From positions 1-64,000 of the forward strand of contig NZ_WPIN01000010.1 of assembly GCF_009754945.1 (NCBI RefSeq): 64,000 nucleotides of DNA, read 5' to 3'. Position numbers and translations under genes: made by a program. Under the pieces are notes generated by a model. That model ran no database searches. It was given only the letters and a program-made list of their open reading frames with translations, and was not told the DNA's origin. The stretch's first letter is position 1. Every line of letters starts with the position of its first letter. This DNA comes from Spirosoma arboris (GTDB lineage: Bacteria; Bacteroidota; Bacteroidia; Cytophagales; Spirosomataceae). Below are positions 34,759-43,572 of the stretch, in pieces.

Positions 34759-37700
34759 TTATAAACCAATGAGCAAGCCAGCGGTGATCGTCCGGGCCAG
34801 CGGATAGGCACTGGCATCATAGCCATACGTAGGACTGGTAGTATTACCGTTATCGTTAGCCTCGGGATTATAGCCAATGTATTTGGTAAACGTGAACAGA
34901 TTTTGCCCACTCGCGTAGATCCGTATGTTTTGCAATTTCAGTTTATTGGTAAGGCCTTTTGGAAGGGTATAACCCAGCGTTACCGTTCTGATTCGCAGAA
35001 ACGAGGCATCATAAATGTAGCGGGTAGAGAAGTTGTTGGAGCCGCCCGATGAGGTTATGGTGGCTCGGGGTTGCCAGCCATTGCCTGGGTTATCGGGCGA
35101 TTCCCACCGGTTCGCCACATCCGAGATGGAGTTGGCATTCCCATTGAAATAATAGCCTGCCCGCAGCCACTGGGCTGCTATTTTATTGCCTTGTGAACCC
35201 TGAACGATAACATTCAGATCAAAGCCTTTGTAACTGAAGGTATTAGTCAGTCCGTAAGTAAAGTTGGGAATGGGATTGCCCAGATATGTCATATCGTTCG
35301 CGTCGATTTTCCCATCCTTGTTTATATCTTCGTATTTAATATCGCCCGGTTTTGAGCCACCGTTTGCCCACTGTGGCCCTGCGTTCACTTCCTCCTGATT
35401 CTTGAAAACGCCAGTCTGTCGGTAGCCATAAAACTCACCTAAGGGCTGCCCCGCTACGACAATCACGTAGTTGTTGAAACCACCTGCGCTATAGTAAATG
35501 GGGTTTGCGTTAACCAGCGAGACGACCTTGTTTCGATTGAAGGAAATATTGGCATTGGTCTTCCAGTTGAATGCACCGGTTATATTCTGCGTGGTCAGCA
35601 CGAACTCCAGTCCTTTGTTCTGAATCTGGCCGATGTTCTGCACAATCGTGGCCGCTGTACCAACAATGGCGGGTACGTTCCGGTTATTGAGCAAATCGGT
35701 TGTGATTCGGTAATAGGCATCAGCGGTGAAGTAGATTCGGTCGTGGAACAAGCCCAGTTCGAAGCCCAGATCAACCTGTTTGTTGGTTTCCCAGGTTAAA
35801 CCGGTATTGGCAATATTACTAGCAGCATAGCCATAGGCTCGCGTACCTAAGCCAGCTCCAAAGTCGTAATTATACTGGGTTGCATAGCTTTGGGCGGAAT
35901 AATCACCGATGTTGTAGTTGCCGGTCAGGCCGTAGCTCCCCCGAATTTTCAACTCGCTAATGCTGGAAAGTCGCTGGAGAAATGGTTCCTCCGTTACGCG
36001 CCACGCAACAGACGCCGATGGGAACAGAGCATACCGGTTATTGGTACCAAACCGCGAGGAGCCATCCCGACGAATAGCGGCCGAAACAATGTATCGGTCT
36101 TTGAAGCTATAATTAATCCGACCCAATGCCGATACCAGCGTATTTTTGGAATAGGTATTGGTGCTGATGGTTTGCCCGGCTCCACTTACATTTTGGACCA
36201 GATCATTGATAAAGGTGCCCGTAACGCCGGAAATGACGTTCGAATTAGCAACGGCCGACTGTGCGGAATAACCGGCCAATAGTGCAAACGAGTGGTCTTT
36301 AGCCACTGTTTTTGTATACGTAATCGTATTTTCCCACAGCCAGTTACTGGTCGAGCCAACTCGTTTTGCCGCAGCAATCCCAGCGGCTAATGGGTTACTC
36401 AGGTTTGCCGATGGTGCATTGCCACTGGGCAAGGTCGCTGGAGAGAACTGCTGACGGGTTTCATTGATAAACTCCATGCCGAAACTAGTCTTCGCTTTCA
36501 GACCATCAATAATTTCCCATTCAACAAACGAGTTGCCCAGAAAACGTGGGTTACTGCCCCGATCCTGGTATAAATCCAGTGCGGCTGTTGGACCTCTGAA
36601 ATTGGGCGAAATGGAATTAGCTCCCTGGGTCAGCGGATAGTTCAACGTATTTGCATAGTCGCCGTTGGGTAGTTTAACCGGGAAAACTCCCGGCGTTTGC
36701 AGGGCAAATGTAATTGGATCGTTTCCCGCAGAAATTACGCTTGCGTCGTTTGTACCCGCTACCGTCTGATATTGCGTATTCGTGAGTGAAGGTGCCAGAT
36801 TCAAACCGAACTTTACCCTGGATGTTAGTTGGGCATCCAGGTTTGCCCGTAAGGTAAATCGCTCATAACCAGTGCTGCGCAGAATGCCATCCTGTTTGAG
36901 GTAAGCCCCCGACACATTGAAACGGAACTTTTCGGTACCGCCCGAAGCCGATAGTTCGTGCTGTGTCATGGCGGCTGTTCGGAAGATTTCTTTTTGCCAG
37001 TCTGTATACGGTAAATTAGCAGGTGGGTTATCGTAGAAGGCATAATAGTTCAAACCAGCATTCACGGCTGACTCCTTGGAGAAGGCGATAAACTGCGGGT
37101 TGTTCATCATCGAAATTTCTTTGGGTAACTGCTGGAAACCCGTGTAGCCATGATAGTTGATACGGGTTTGGCCTTCTTTTCCGCGCTTGGTGGTGACGAT
37201 AATAACGCCATTACCCCCTCGTGATCCATAGATGGCCGCAGCCGCTGCATCTTTCAGGACTTCAATCGACTGAATATCCCCAGGGTTTATCTGATTGAAG
37301 TTATCGGCACTGGCAAGCGGATAGCCATCCACGACATATAACGGACTGTTTCCCGCGCCTAACGAGCCAATGCCCCGGATGCGAATAACGGGAGCTGAGC
37401 CGGGCTGACCACCTGCCTGTGCAATGTTGACACCCGCCACCTGACCCGCCAGCGCCTGAGCAGGATTGGCAACCGAAATTTCCTTGAGCTGACTTCCCGA
37501 AACCGAACTGATGGCTGTGGAAAGAAACTTGCGCTGCTGTTCGCCATAACCAACAACGACTACTTCGTTCAGCGTTTTGTTATCCGTAGTGAGTACAATA
37601 TCCAGTTGAGTCCGGTTAGTAACGGCCACTTCTTGCGGCATATAACCGATATAAGAAAAAATAAGTATACTATTCCCGTCCGGGATTGGTAATTGATAAG

Positions 37701-37893
37701 TGCCTTCGGAGTTGGTGGTCGTTCCGGTTGACGTTCCTTTCAACACGATACTGACGCCAGGAAGGACGCCCCCATGATCGGCGGTTACTTTTCCTGTAAC
37801 GGTAAATAGTACTGACTGACTAAAGCTTACATGAACAAGCAGACTAAGTATGGTCAGTAGCAGCAAACCAGGTGTTCGGAAACTTTGCATCAT
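34759..37893 (-). CDS. SusC-type TonB-dependent transporter of the rhamnogalacturonan locus
   Basis: Outer-membrane importer of 1044 residues. The frame is open from 38013, but the ATG at 37893 puts the signal peptide first (FRTPGLLLLTILSLLVHVSFSQ). A carboxypeptidase-regulatory-like domain (VTGKVTADHGGVLPGVSIVL) leads directly into LNEVVVVGYGEQ, the plug (IRIRGIGSLGAGNSPLYVVDG, LKDAAAAAIYGSRGGNGV) and the barrel. There is no STN domain, so it is not a sigma/FecR-type signaller. Control by the divergent hybrid regulator at 38390 is the simplest reading. It heads the minus-strand operon SusC-SusD-esterase-lyase-GH105. Confidence 0.95.
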   Translation of the reverse strand: MMQSFRTPGLLLLTILSLLVHVSFSQSVLFTVTGKVTADHGGVLPGVSIVLKGTSTGTTTNSEGTYQLPIPDGNSILIFSYIGYMPQEVAVTNRTQLDIVLTTDNKTLNEVVVVGYGEQQRKFLSTAISSVSGSQLKEISVANPAQALAGQVAGVNIAQAGGQPGSAPVIRIRGIGSLGAGNSPLYVVDGYPLASADNFNQINPGDIQSIEVLKDAAAAAIYGSRGGNGVIIVTTKRGKEGQTRINYHGYTGFQQLPKEISMMNNPQFIAFSKESAVNAGLNYYAFYDNPPANLPYTDWQKEIFRTAAMTQHELSASGGTEKFRFNVSGAYLKQDGILRSTGYERFTLRANLDAQLTSRVKFGLNLAPSLTNTQYQTVAGTNDASVISAGNDPITFALQTPGVFPVKLPNGDYANTLNYPLTQGANSISPNFRGPTAALDLYQDRGSNPRFLGNSFVEWEIIDGLKAKTSFGMEFINETRQQFSPATLPSGNAPSANLSNPLAAGIAAAKRVGSTSNWLWENTITYTKTVAKDHSFALLAGYSAQSAVANSNVISGVTGTFINDLVQNVSGAGQTISTNTYSKNTLVSALGRINYSFKDRYIVSAAIRRDGSSRFGTNNRYALFPSASVAWRVTEEPFLQRLSSISELKIRGSYGLTGNYNIGDYSAQSYATQYNYDFGAGLGTRAYGYAASNIANTGLTWETNKQVDLGFELGLFHDRIYFTADAYYRITTDLLNNRNVPAIVGTAATIVQNIGQIQNKGLEFVLTTQNITGAFNWKTNANISFNRNKVVSLVNANPIYYSAGGFNNYVIVVAGQPLGEFYGYRQTGVFKNQEEVNAGPQWANGGSKPGDIKYEDINKDGKIDANDMTYLGNPIPNFTYGLTNTFSYKGFDLNVIVQGSQGNKIAAQWLRAGYYFNGNANSISDVANRWESPDNPGNGWQPRATITSSGGSNNFSTRYIYDASFLRIRTVTLGYTLPKGLTNKLKLQNIRIYASGQNLFTFTKYIGYNPEANDNGNTTSPTYGYDASAYPLARTITAGLLIGL

Positions 37894-38223
37894 AAGTAGA
37901 AAGAATAAGGGGGTTATGACTAGATCAGCAGCAGATTCAGTTTGGCGAATCCAGAACTCAACGACATAGAATTGTTTTGTTATATCATTGAATAGTATAA
38001 AATTCACCAGCAAAGTACGCCTGTTGGTTTAGCAACAGCGGGGAGAGATGTTGCAGGATTGTGTCGAAATGTTGCAGGATATTAGAATAGCTGAATTTGA
38101 GTGCGGATTTGCAACATTTCGACCAGGATTTGACCCATCTCGTCGGGGTGCTACCTGAAGTGGTCGGTTATTTTTACTGAATCGCCCGGCACTTCGCTGG
38201 TGCCAAACCGACAACCTTACTCG
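37894..38223. promoter_or_regulatory. Divergent control region between SusC and the hybrid regulator
   Basis: About 330 bp that should hold the SusC operon promoter and leader. On the minus strand a GTACTTTGC element near 38010-38018 resembles the Bacteroidota -7 box TAnnTTTG but is one base short. A TTG lies about 17 bp upstream of it. Short direct repeats (GTTGCAGGAT at 38050 and 38072, TGCAACATTTCGAC nearby) could be binding sites. None is proven. Confidence 0.35.
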
Positions 38224-38319
38224 ATGATGAAAAAACGACTTACCTACTGGGCCATTATGACCCTGGCATATAGCGTACTGATGGGTTTGTTTTTATGGCT
38301 GCTGTACCTGCTCTTGTGA
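38224..38319 (+). CDS. Possible 31-residue membrane peptide
   Basis: A short frame, MMKKRLTYWAIMT then a continuous hydrophobic stretch ending LLYLLL, would make a basic N-terminus plus one transmembrane helix. It has an ATG start and a stop 70 bp before the regulator gene. It may be a small membrane protein or an uORF-like leader of the hybrid regulator. A 56-codon frame of similar layout precedes the GntR gene at 48561. Length alone makes chance possible. Confidence 0.4.
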   Translation: MMKKRLTYWAIMTLAYSVLMGLFLWLLYLLL

Positions 38320-38389
38320 GGAAGCTGGGTAATCAAGTAGGAACGGGCTTCCTCATTATTTATACCTTCAGTTTTTGTCAATAAAGTCT

Positions 38390-41300
38390 ATGCCACGTAG
38401 TGGTTCGTTTTATCTGGTCCTGTTGCTCATTACCCAGACTTACTTGTCGTTTGGGCAGAGTAATCTTGCGGTGAATCGGACGAATACGATTGTACCTAAT
38501 CTGGTTGTGGAGCGCTACAACAGCCACGATGGTTTGCCCGATGATCGCGTACGGGCCATTTTTCAGGATAGCCGGGGCTTTTTGTGGATTGGTACCCAAA
38601 ACGGGCTTTGCCAGTACGATGGCTATCGGTTTAAGAAATACTATAAAAGCAATCACCCCAATCATATCTCCGGCAATTTTATCTATGCCATTTGTGAAGA
38701 CACCGCTCATAGAATCTGGATTGGTAGCTCGGAGGGGCTCAATCTGTTCGATCCTAATACCGAGCAGTTTACCAATTTTCACCACCAACCGGGCAATCCA
38801 ACATCGTTAATTCATGATCGAATCAAAAGCCTGCTGGTCGATCAATCGGGTCGTGTCTGGATTGGCACCGCTGGCGGATTGACTTCGTTTGAGCCAAAAA
38901 CACAGTCGTTCAGGCAGTACAAACAGCATCCATTAACAACGACCATCAATAGCATTATCCGTTCAAAAGGCGATTATATCTGGATTTCAACGACCGATGG
39001 ATTGGTTCATTATAACATTCGAACCAACCAGTTTACGCTACATCGGCTGAGTGTTCGGGCCGATCCTTATGGGGAGCGATTCTGGGCAATGGCCGAACGC
39101 GGAAACGATTTGTATGTGGCAACGAGCACAAATGGATTGGTTAAACTGGCCTATAACCAGAAAGCTGGCGTTCATGATTCATTGACCTATTTAACCCGGT
39201 TTGGGCGAAGCGGGGAAACGCTGGCGCAAACCGAACTCTTTGATTTATGCCTGGATAACGCCGGTGATTTGTGGCTGGCAACCGACCGGGGACTGGCGAA
39301 ACTGGAAAACCTGGATACCCCATCCGTTCAATTGCGGTTTTACCGAACTAATCCTCAGAATACGAAAAGCATCAGCAGCGACCGGATTTATAAAGTACGC
39401 ATTGACAATACGGCTGTTTTATGGTGCGGTACCGAAATGGGAATCAATAAGTTAGACCTGACAAGTTTGCCATTTCAGTACTATACCTTCACGGGGCTAC
39501 AGCCGCAGGATCAGGTTCGGAGTATGGCTACATACGATGGTCAACATATATGGATTGGAGCGGGTAAGCAGGGAATATACCAATATGACATTCGAACGGG
39601 TATAACAAAAACGATGTCGCTTCAACCCGAAGATGCCTCCTTTCAGTCTGTTCGGTCTATGGCAATTAGCCCCGATAAAGCGCTTTGGATTGGCACGCTA
39701 GGTGGCGCGCTGCACATGCATGGAAACCAACTGGCAACTTATCAAAAACTCCTGAATGGCCGGGCGGTCTTTGCGCTTTTACCCGATTCAAAAGGCAACG
39801 TGTGGGTAGGTACAACCAATGGACTACTTCAGATTACCAAAGAAGGAAAGGTACTCGCTTGCCCACTCGGATCGATGCGCCGGCAGAATCCTGATTTTAT
39901 CTGGTCGCTATTGGAGGACCATCAGGGACGAATCTGGGTAGGTATGGAAAATAATGGATTAGGTGTTATCGATCCACAAACTCGCGTGTTCACGCCGATA
40001 AATGGTCAAAAGCCTAACCAGATGCTAACAGGTAGCGCTATTTATTCGCTGATCGAATCGCCCAAAAATGTGATCTGGGCAGGCTCCGAATCGGGGCTAA
40101 ACCGGATCAGTATGCAGCCTTCGGGAAGCAATGCGATTCAATATACCGTGCGAACCTACCACGAACCAGATGGCTTACCGGAGCAATCGGTTAAAAGCCT
40201 TCTGGCTGATAGTCTTGGTTATTTATGGATTAGTACCAGCAAAGGTCTGGCCCGACTCGATCCATCTACCAATCAATTTAGCTATTATCTACCTACTCTT
40301 TCATTTACGCCCAGCAGCCGCTATAAGTTTAGTGATCGCAACCTGCTTTTCGGCACCACGGATGGATTTGTAAAGGTTGATCCCACTCAGATTGCCCGAA
40401 AGACAGTAGCACCCCGAGTGGCCTTAACGGAGTTTAAACTTTTCAATAAAGAGATTGGTATTGGTGAAATTATACATGGCGATGTTGTTCTGAATCAGTC
40501 AATTGCTACTACTCGTGAGGTAACTCTTAATTACCAGAATACCGTTTTTACGATTGGTTTTACAGCCTTACATTTTGCCAATCCGTCGGCCAATACGTTT
40601 GCCTATCGGTTGCAGGGATTCGATAAAGATTGGATTACCACGACATCGGCCAACCGAACCGCAACCTATACCAATCTGGACCCCGGAACCTATCAGTTTT
40701 TTGTGAAAGCGACTAATAACGCCGGGGAATGGAGTTCGCAGCCCGCTCAATTAATCGTTACTATCTTACCACCACCCTGGAAAACAGGATGGGCCATCGC
40801 TTTTTATGTTCTGCTGTTCAATGGGCTACTCTTCGGATTTATTCGATACATTCTAAGTCAGAGCCGTCAGCGACAACAGTTGCTTTATGAACAACGAGAG
40901 CGAGAGCAACTCCAGAAACTGGAACAGGCGAAACTTCAGTTTTTTACGGATGTTTCCCACGAATTTAGAACACCGTTATCCTTGATTGTTGGCCCGGTTA
41001 ATGATCTACAACAGGTAGATAATCTCCCGCCTGTTGTCCAGCAGAAAATCAGTCTTATCCGAAGGAACAGCCAGAAATTGCTTCATCTGATTGATGAGTT
41101 AATGACGTTTGAAAAGCTGGACCAGGGTATGCTCAAACTGAAACCGGGCTGGCAGGACCTCATCGAATTTACCCAGGAAGTCTGTTCCAATTTTGGCCAG
41201 TTGGCCACTGCTCGATCCATGACGTTCGAGGTATTGAAACCGAACTCAAGGCTACCCTTTTGGTTTGATGCAGATAAATTAGAAAAAGTACTTACCAATC

Positions 41301-42511
41301 TGATTGCCAATGCATTTAAGTTTACGCCAGATGGAGGTATAATTCGGGTTGAGGTGGACACGATTCCTGATAACAAGGCTAATCTGTCGGTATGTCTTCG
41401 TGTTACGGATACGGGAACTGGCATTACCGCAGACGAATTGCCGCATGTATTCGAGCGCTTTTTCCAGTCAGAGACGAGCCAATTCGGCACAGGGGTTGGC
41501 CTTTCGCTTACCAAAAATCTGGTTGAACTACACGGTGGTACTATTTCCGTTACCAGTACACCTGGTGTTCAAACCTGTTTTTCGGTGATTTTGCCAGGAA
41601 CCGAACTGTATAATTCCGCCACTGTTGATCAACAGATAGCGCTGGTTAGTTCATACACAAACCAGGTTCAAGTGCCCATTGAAATAGGAAATGAATTAGC
41701 AGATGGTCATACGAACGATGCCATCGACGATCAGCCGCTTTTGCTGCTTGTCGATGACAACCATGAAATTCTAGACTATTTATACACGCTTTTTCGTACG
41801 AACTACCGGGTTATCCGGGCAGGTAACGGTCGGGAAGCATTACAGCAAATTTCGATAGACGAGCCAGACGCCATTATCAGTGATATTATCATGCCTGAAA
41901 CGGACGGAATCGAGCTATGTCGTACGCTTAAAAGCGATCTGAATACCTGCCACATTCCGATCATACTGCTCACAGCTCGCGCTACGGTAGAGCATACGTT
42001 AGAAGGACTCCAAACCGGTGCCGACGATTATGTGTCGAAACCCTTTCAGCCAGAGTTATTACGTGTTCGGGTCCAAACGCTGATTCAGATGCGCAAGCAA
42101 TTGATTGAAAAATATCGAACGAATCCAACGCTATCTCTTCCATCAACGGAAGCGACACTTCATCCGCTGGATAATGCCTTTTTACAGAAAGTACATAACA
42201 CGATTATGACCAATTTGAGCAACGAAGAGTTTAGTGTAGAAGCCCTGGGCGATGCTGTTTCGATGAGCCGAAGTAATCTATTTCGCAAGCTGAAAGCCAT
42301 AACTGGCCAAACACCGCTGGAACTCATTTACCATATTCGCCTGCAACGAGGGCGGGAGTTACTAATGAATCGTCAGTTGACAATTTCTGAGATTACCTAC
42401 GAAGTTGGTTTCAAAACGCCTTCGTCATTCAGTAAGTCATTTAAAAAGCAGTTTGGTAAAACGCCTAAGGATTACCTCAATGATGCATTGATTGGATTGT
42501 ATACCGTATAA
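38390..42511 (+). CDS. Propeller-type hybrid two-component regulator (HTCS) with AraC output
   Basis: One-piece sensor-regulator of 1373 residues. The start at ATG 38390 gives signal peptide SGSFYLVLLLITQTYLSFGQ. Two-component propeller repeats span about 40-680 (AIFQDSRGFLWIGTQNGLCQY, IRIWIGSSEGLNLFD-type units), followed by a Y_Y_Y domain (about 715-790, YTNLDPGTYQFFVKATNN), a membrane helix (IAFYVLLFNGLLFGFI), HisKA His857 in FTDVSHEFRTPL, an HATPase (LIANAFKFTPDGG), a receiver with Asp1165 in AIISDIIMPETDG, and a C-terminal AraC domain (about 1270-1370). The family binds sugar ligands in the periplasm and directly activates glycan operons. It lies between two SusCD systems of opposite strand and may control either or both. 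Confidence 0.96.
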   Translation: MPRSGSFYLVLLLITQTYLSFGQSNLAVNRTNTIVPNLVVERYNSHDGLPDDRVRAIFQDSRGFLWIGTQNGLCQYDGYRFKKYYKSNHPNHISGNFIYAICEDTAHRIWIGSSEGLNLFDPNTEQFTNFHHQPGNPTSLIHDRIKSLLVDQSGRVWIGTAGGLTSFEPKTQSFRQYKQHPLTTTINSIIRSKGDYIWISTTDGLVHYNIRTNQFTLHRLSVRADPYGERFWAMAERGNDLYVATSTNGLVKLAYNQKAGVHDSLTYLTRFGRSGETLAQTELFDLCLDNAGDLWLATDRGLAKLENLDTPSVQLRFYRTNPQNTKSISSDRIYKVRIDNTAVLWCGTEMGINKLDLTSLPFQYYTFTGLQPQDQVRSMATYDGQHIWIGAGKQGIYQYDIRTGITKTMSLQPEDASFQSVRSMAISPDKALWIGTLGGALHMHGNQLATYQKLLNGRAVFALLPDSKGNVWVGTTNGLLQITKEGKVLACPLGSMRRQNPDFIWSLLEDHQGRIWVGMENNGLGVIDPQTRVFTPINGQKPNQMLTGSAIYSLIESPKNVIWAGSESGLNRISMQPSGSNAIQYTVRTYHEPDGLPEQSVKSLLADSLGYLWISTSKGLARLDPSTNQFSYYLPTLSFTPSSRYKFSDRNLLFGTTDGFVKVDPTQIARKTVAPRVALTEFKLFNKEIGIGEIIHGDVVLNQSIATTREVTLNYQNTVFTIGFTALHFANPSANTFAYRLQGFDKDWITTTSANRTATYTNLDPGTYQFFVKATNNAGEWSSQPAQLIVTILPPPWKTGWAIAFYVLLFNGLLFGFIRYILSQSRQRQQLLYEQREREQLQKLEQAKLQFFTDVSHEFRTPLSLIVGPVNDLQQVDNLPPVVQQKISLIRRNSQKLLHLIDELMTFEKLDQGMLKLKPGWQDLIEFTQEVCSNFGQLATARSMTFEVLKPNSRLPFWFDADKLEKVLTNLIANAFKFTPDGGIIRVEVDTIPDNKANLSVCLRVTDTGTGITADELPHVFERFFQSETSQFGTGVGLSLTKNLVELHGGTISVTSTPGVQTCFSVILPGTELYNSATVDQQIALVSSYTNQVQVPIEIGNELADGHTNDAIDDQPLLLLVDDNHEILDYLYTLFRTNYRVIRAGNGREALQQISIDEPDAIISDIIMPETDGIELCRTLKSDLNTCHIPIILLTARATVEHTLEGLQTGADDYVSKPFQPELLRVRVQTLIQMRKQLIEKYRTNPTLSLPSTEATLHPLDNAFLQKVHNTIMTNLSNEEFSVEALGDAVSMSRSNLFRKLKAITGQTPLELIYHIRLQRGRELLMNRQLTISEITYEVGFKTPSSFSKSFKKQFGKTPKDYLNDALIGLYTV

Positions 42512-42531
42512 TCTATTGTCCGAGAACCAAG

Positions 42532-42954
42532 GGACGTTTTTCTAAACGGTTTTGGTATCCGATTATGACCAGTTCAGTTAATGATGATAAATACTCTTTT
42601 TTTTGAACGGTTACAGGTAAACTAAACTACCCGAATCAACCAATACAGTTATATAGCCAATCGCATTAGTAGTCAGGTTATTGTCGTAATAAATTGAGTA
42701 GATCTACATTAATAAAAAGAGTTTCTTACCACTTCTTTTCGGACCGTAGCATGCCAAGTTGCTCTAAGCTACGCACTTATTTAGTGGCCTTCCGACGGTC
42801 GATTTGTAGGCGATCAACTAGGTACTCGAATTTACTAAAGGGGGATTCGGATATAAGCTCGATTAACTTTTTGCTTTAATAGGTGCTTAGCTTCGAGATT
42901 GCAAAACTGTCTGGTTACAAAGCAGTTTAACACGGGTAATTTAGTCAATTGTCT
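42532..42954. repeat. Diverged copy B of a ~400-bp repeat
   Basis: Second copy of the repeat at 24682-25079. It again starts just after the stop of a hybrid regulator and again covers the C-terminal remnant of a Fic gene on the minus strand. Because homology continues past the Fic reading frame up to the regulator 3' ends, the duplication probably included non-coding flank, or both came from one duplicated regulator-fic segment. Confidence 0.7.
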
Positions 42955-43190
42955 ACCGATCCGTCACCTCAACTGCCTGTAAGTTGAATATAGGCCAATC
43001 CAACCAATTCTGTTCCATTTTTACTACCTGTAAACGCCGGGAACAGACGGCTTTGTAATCAATAGGGTAGCCACTTGAGTCGAGAACGGGCTCGCAAATA
43101 AATCGTGAAGGATTAGATAAAGCACATTGATCATGCGCCCGGTACGACAATTGTGATCGTAAAACGGATAAATACGCTCAACTGATATTA
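42684..43190 (-). pseudogene. Degenerate Fic-family (AMP-transferase-like) gene, copy B
   Basis: Minus strand, read through frameshifts. 43179-43140 gives RIYPFYDHNCRTGRM, a decayed version of the Fic motif HPFxDGNGRTGR, followed by INVLYLILHDLF. After a 1-nt shift, EPVLDSSGYPIDYKA and VVKMEQNWLDWPIFNLQAVE follow, then RQL and later EQLGMLRSEKKW, a stop and ETLFINVDLLNLL. Order and spacing fit a whole Fic core plus winged-helix tail. The catalytic His of the motif is Tyr here and two Gly/Asn positions are lost, so it would be inactive even without the shifts. It may once have been a regulator-linked Fic protein or a toxin-like enzyme. Confidence 0.7.
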
Positions 43191-43572
43191 CTGATTAGCC
43201 GATCTAATGAGGATCTAAACTTCGTCAGGCCGCTAGCTACACGATTGAAGTACGCTTCCTGATTAGGCAATGACCATTGAAAATGGAAGGGCTCCTCTGG
43301 AAGCGTATAGATAACTTAGTTAGCAGACGTGCTTTTAACAGGAAAGTAGGATTTGTTAATAAACGATTCATTCGGAATATAAAGAAGTAAGCCTTCCTGA
43401 TTAATTAGTTAACCCGTTTCAAGTATTCCCCACCATTTTCTATTTGGTTAACAATGGTTTAGGCCAATTGAACACGTATGCCTTTACAACGGTAATCAGT
43501 ATAGACCCACCCAGATTTTCCGACTTAAGGCTAGTTCTTTATGGTCAAAATACAATTATAACCCCCGTTTGT
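43191..43572. other. Upstream region of the second rhamnogalacturonan SusC
   Basis: About 380 bp. On the minus strand a 40-codon open stretch (TLPEEPFHFQWSLPNQ..., about 43314-43190) precedes the Fic remnant, but I cannot place it in a family. The 3' end should carry the promoter for the SusC at 43573. TTAATTAGTTAA at 43401-43412 is palindromic. No confident promoter boxes are seen. Confidence 0.35.

Noticed and set aside
42694..42879. 61-codon + strand ORF after the hybrid regulator
   Set aside because: The opposite strand carries the Fic tail remnant, and the matching place in the other repeat copy has no such ORF, so it is a chance shadow.
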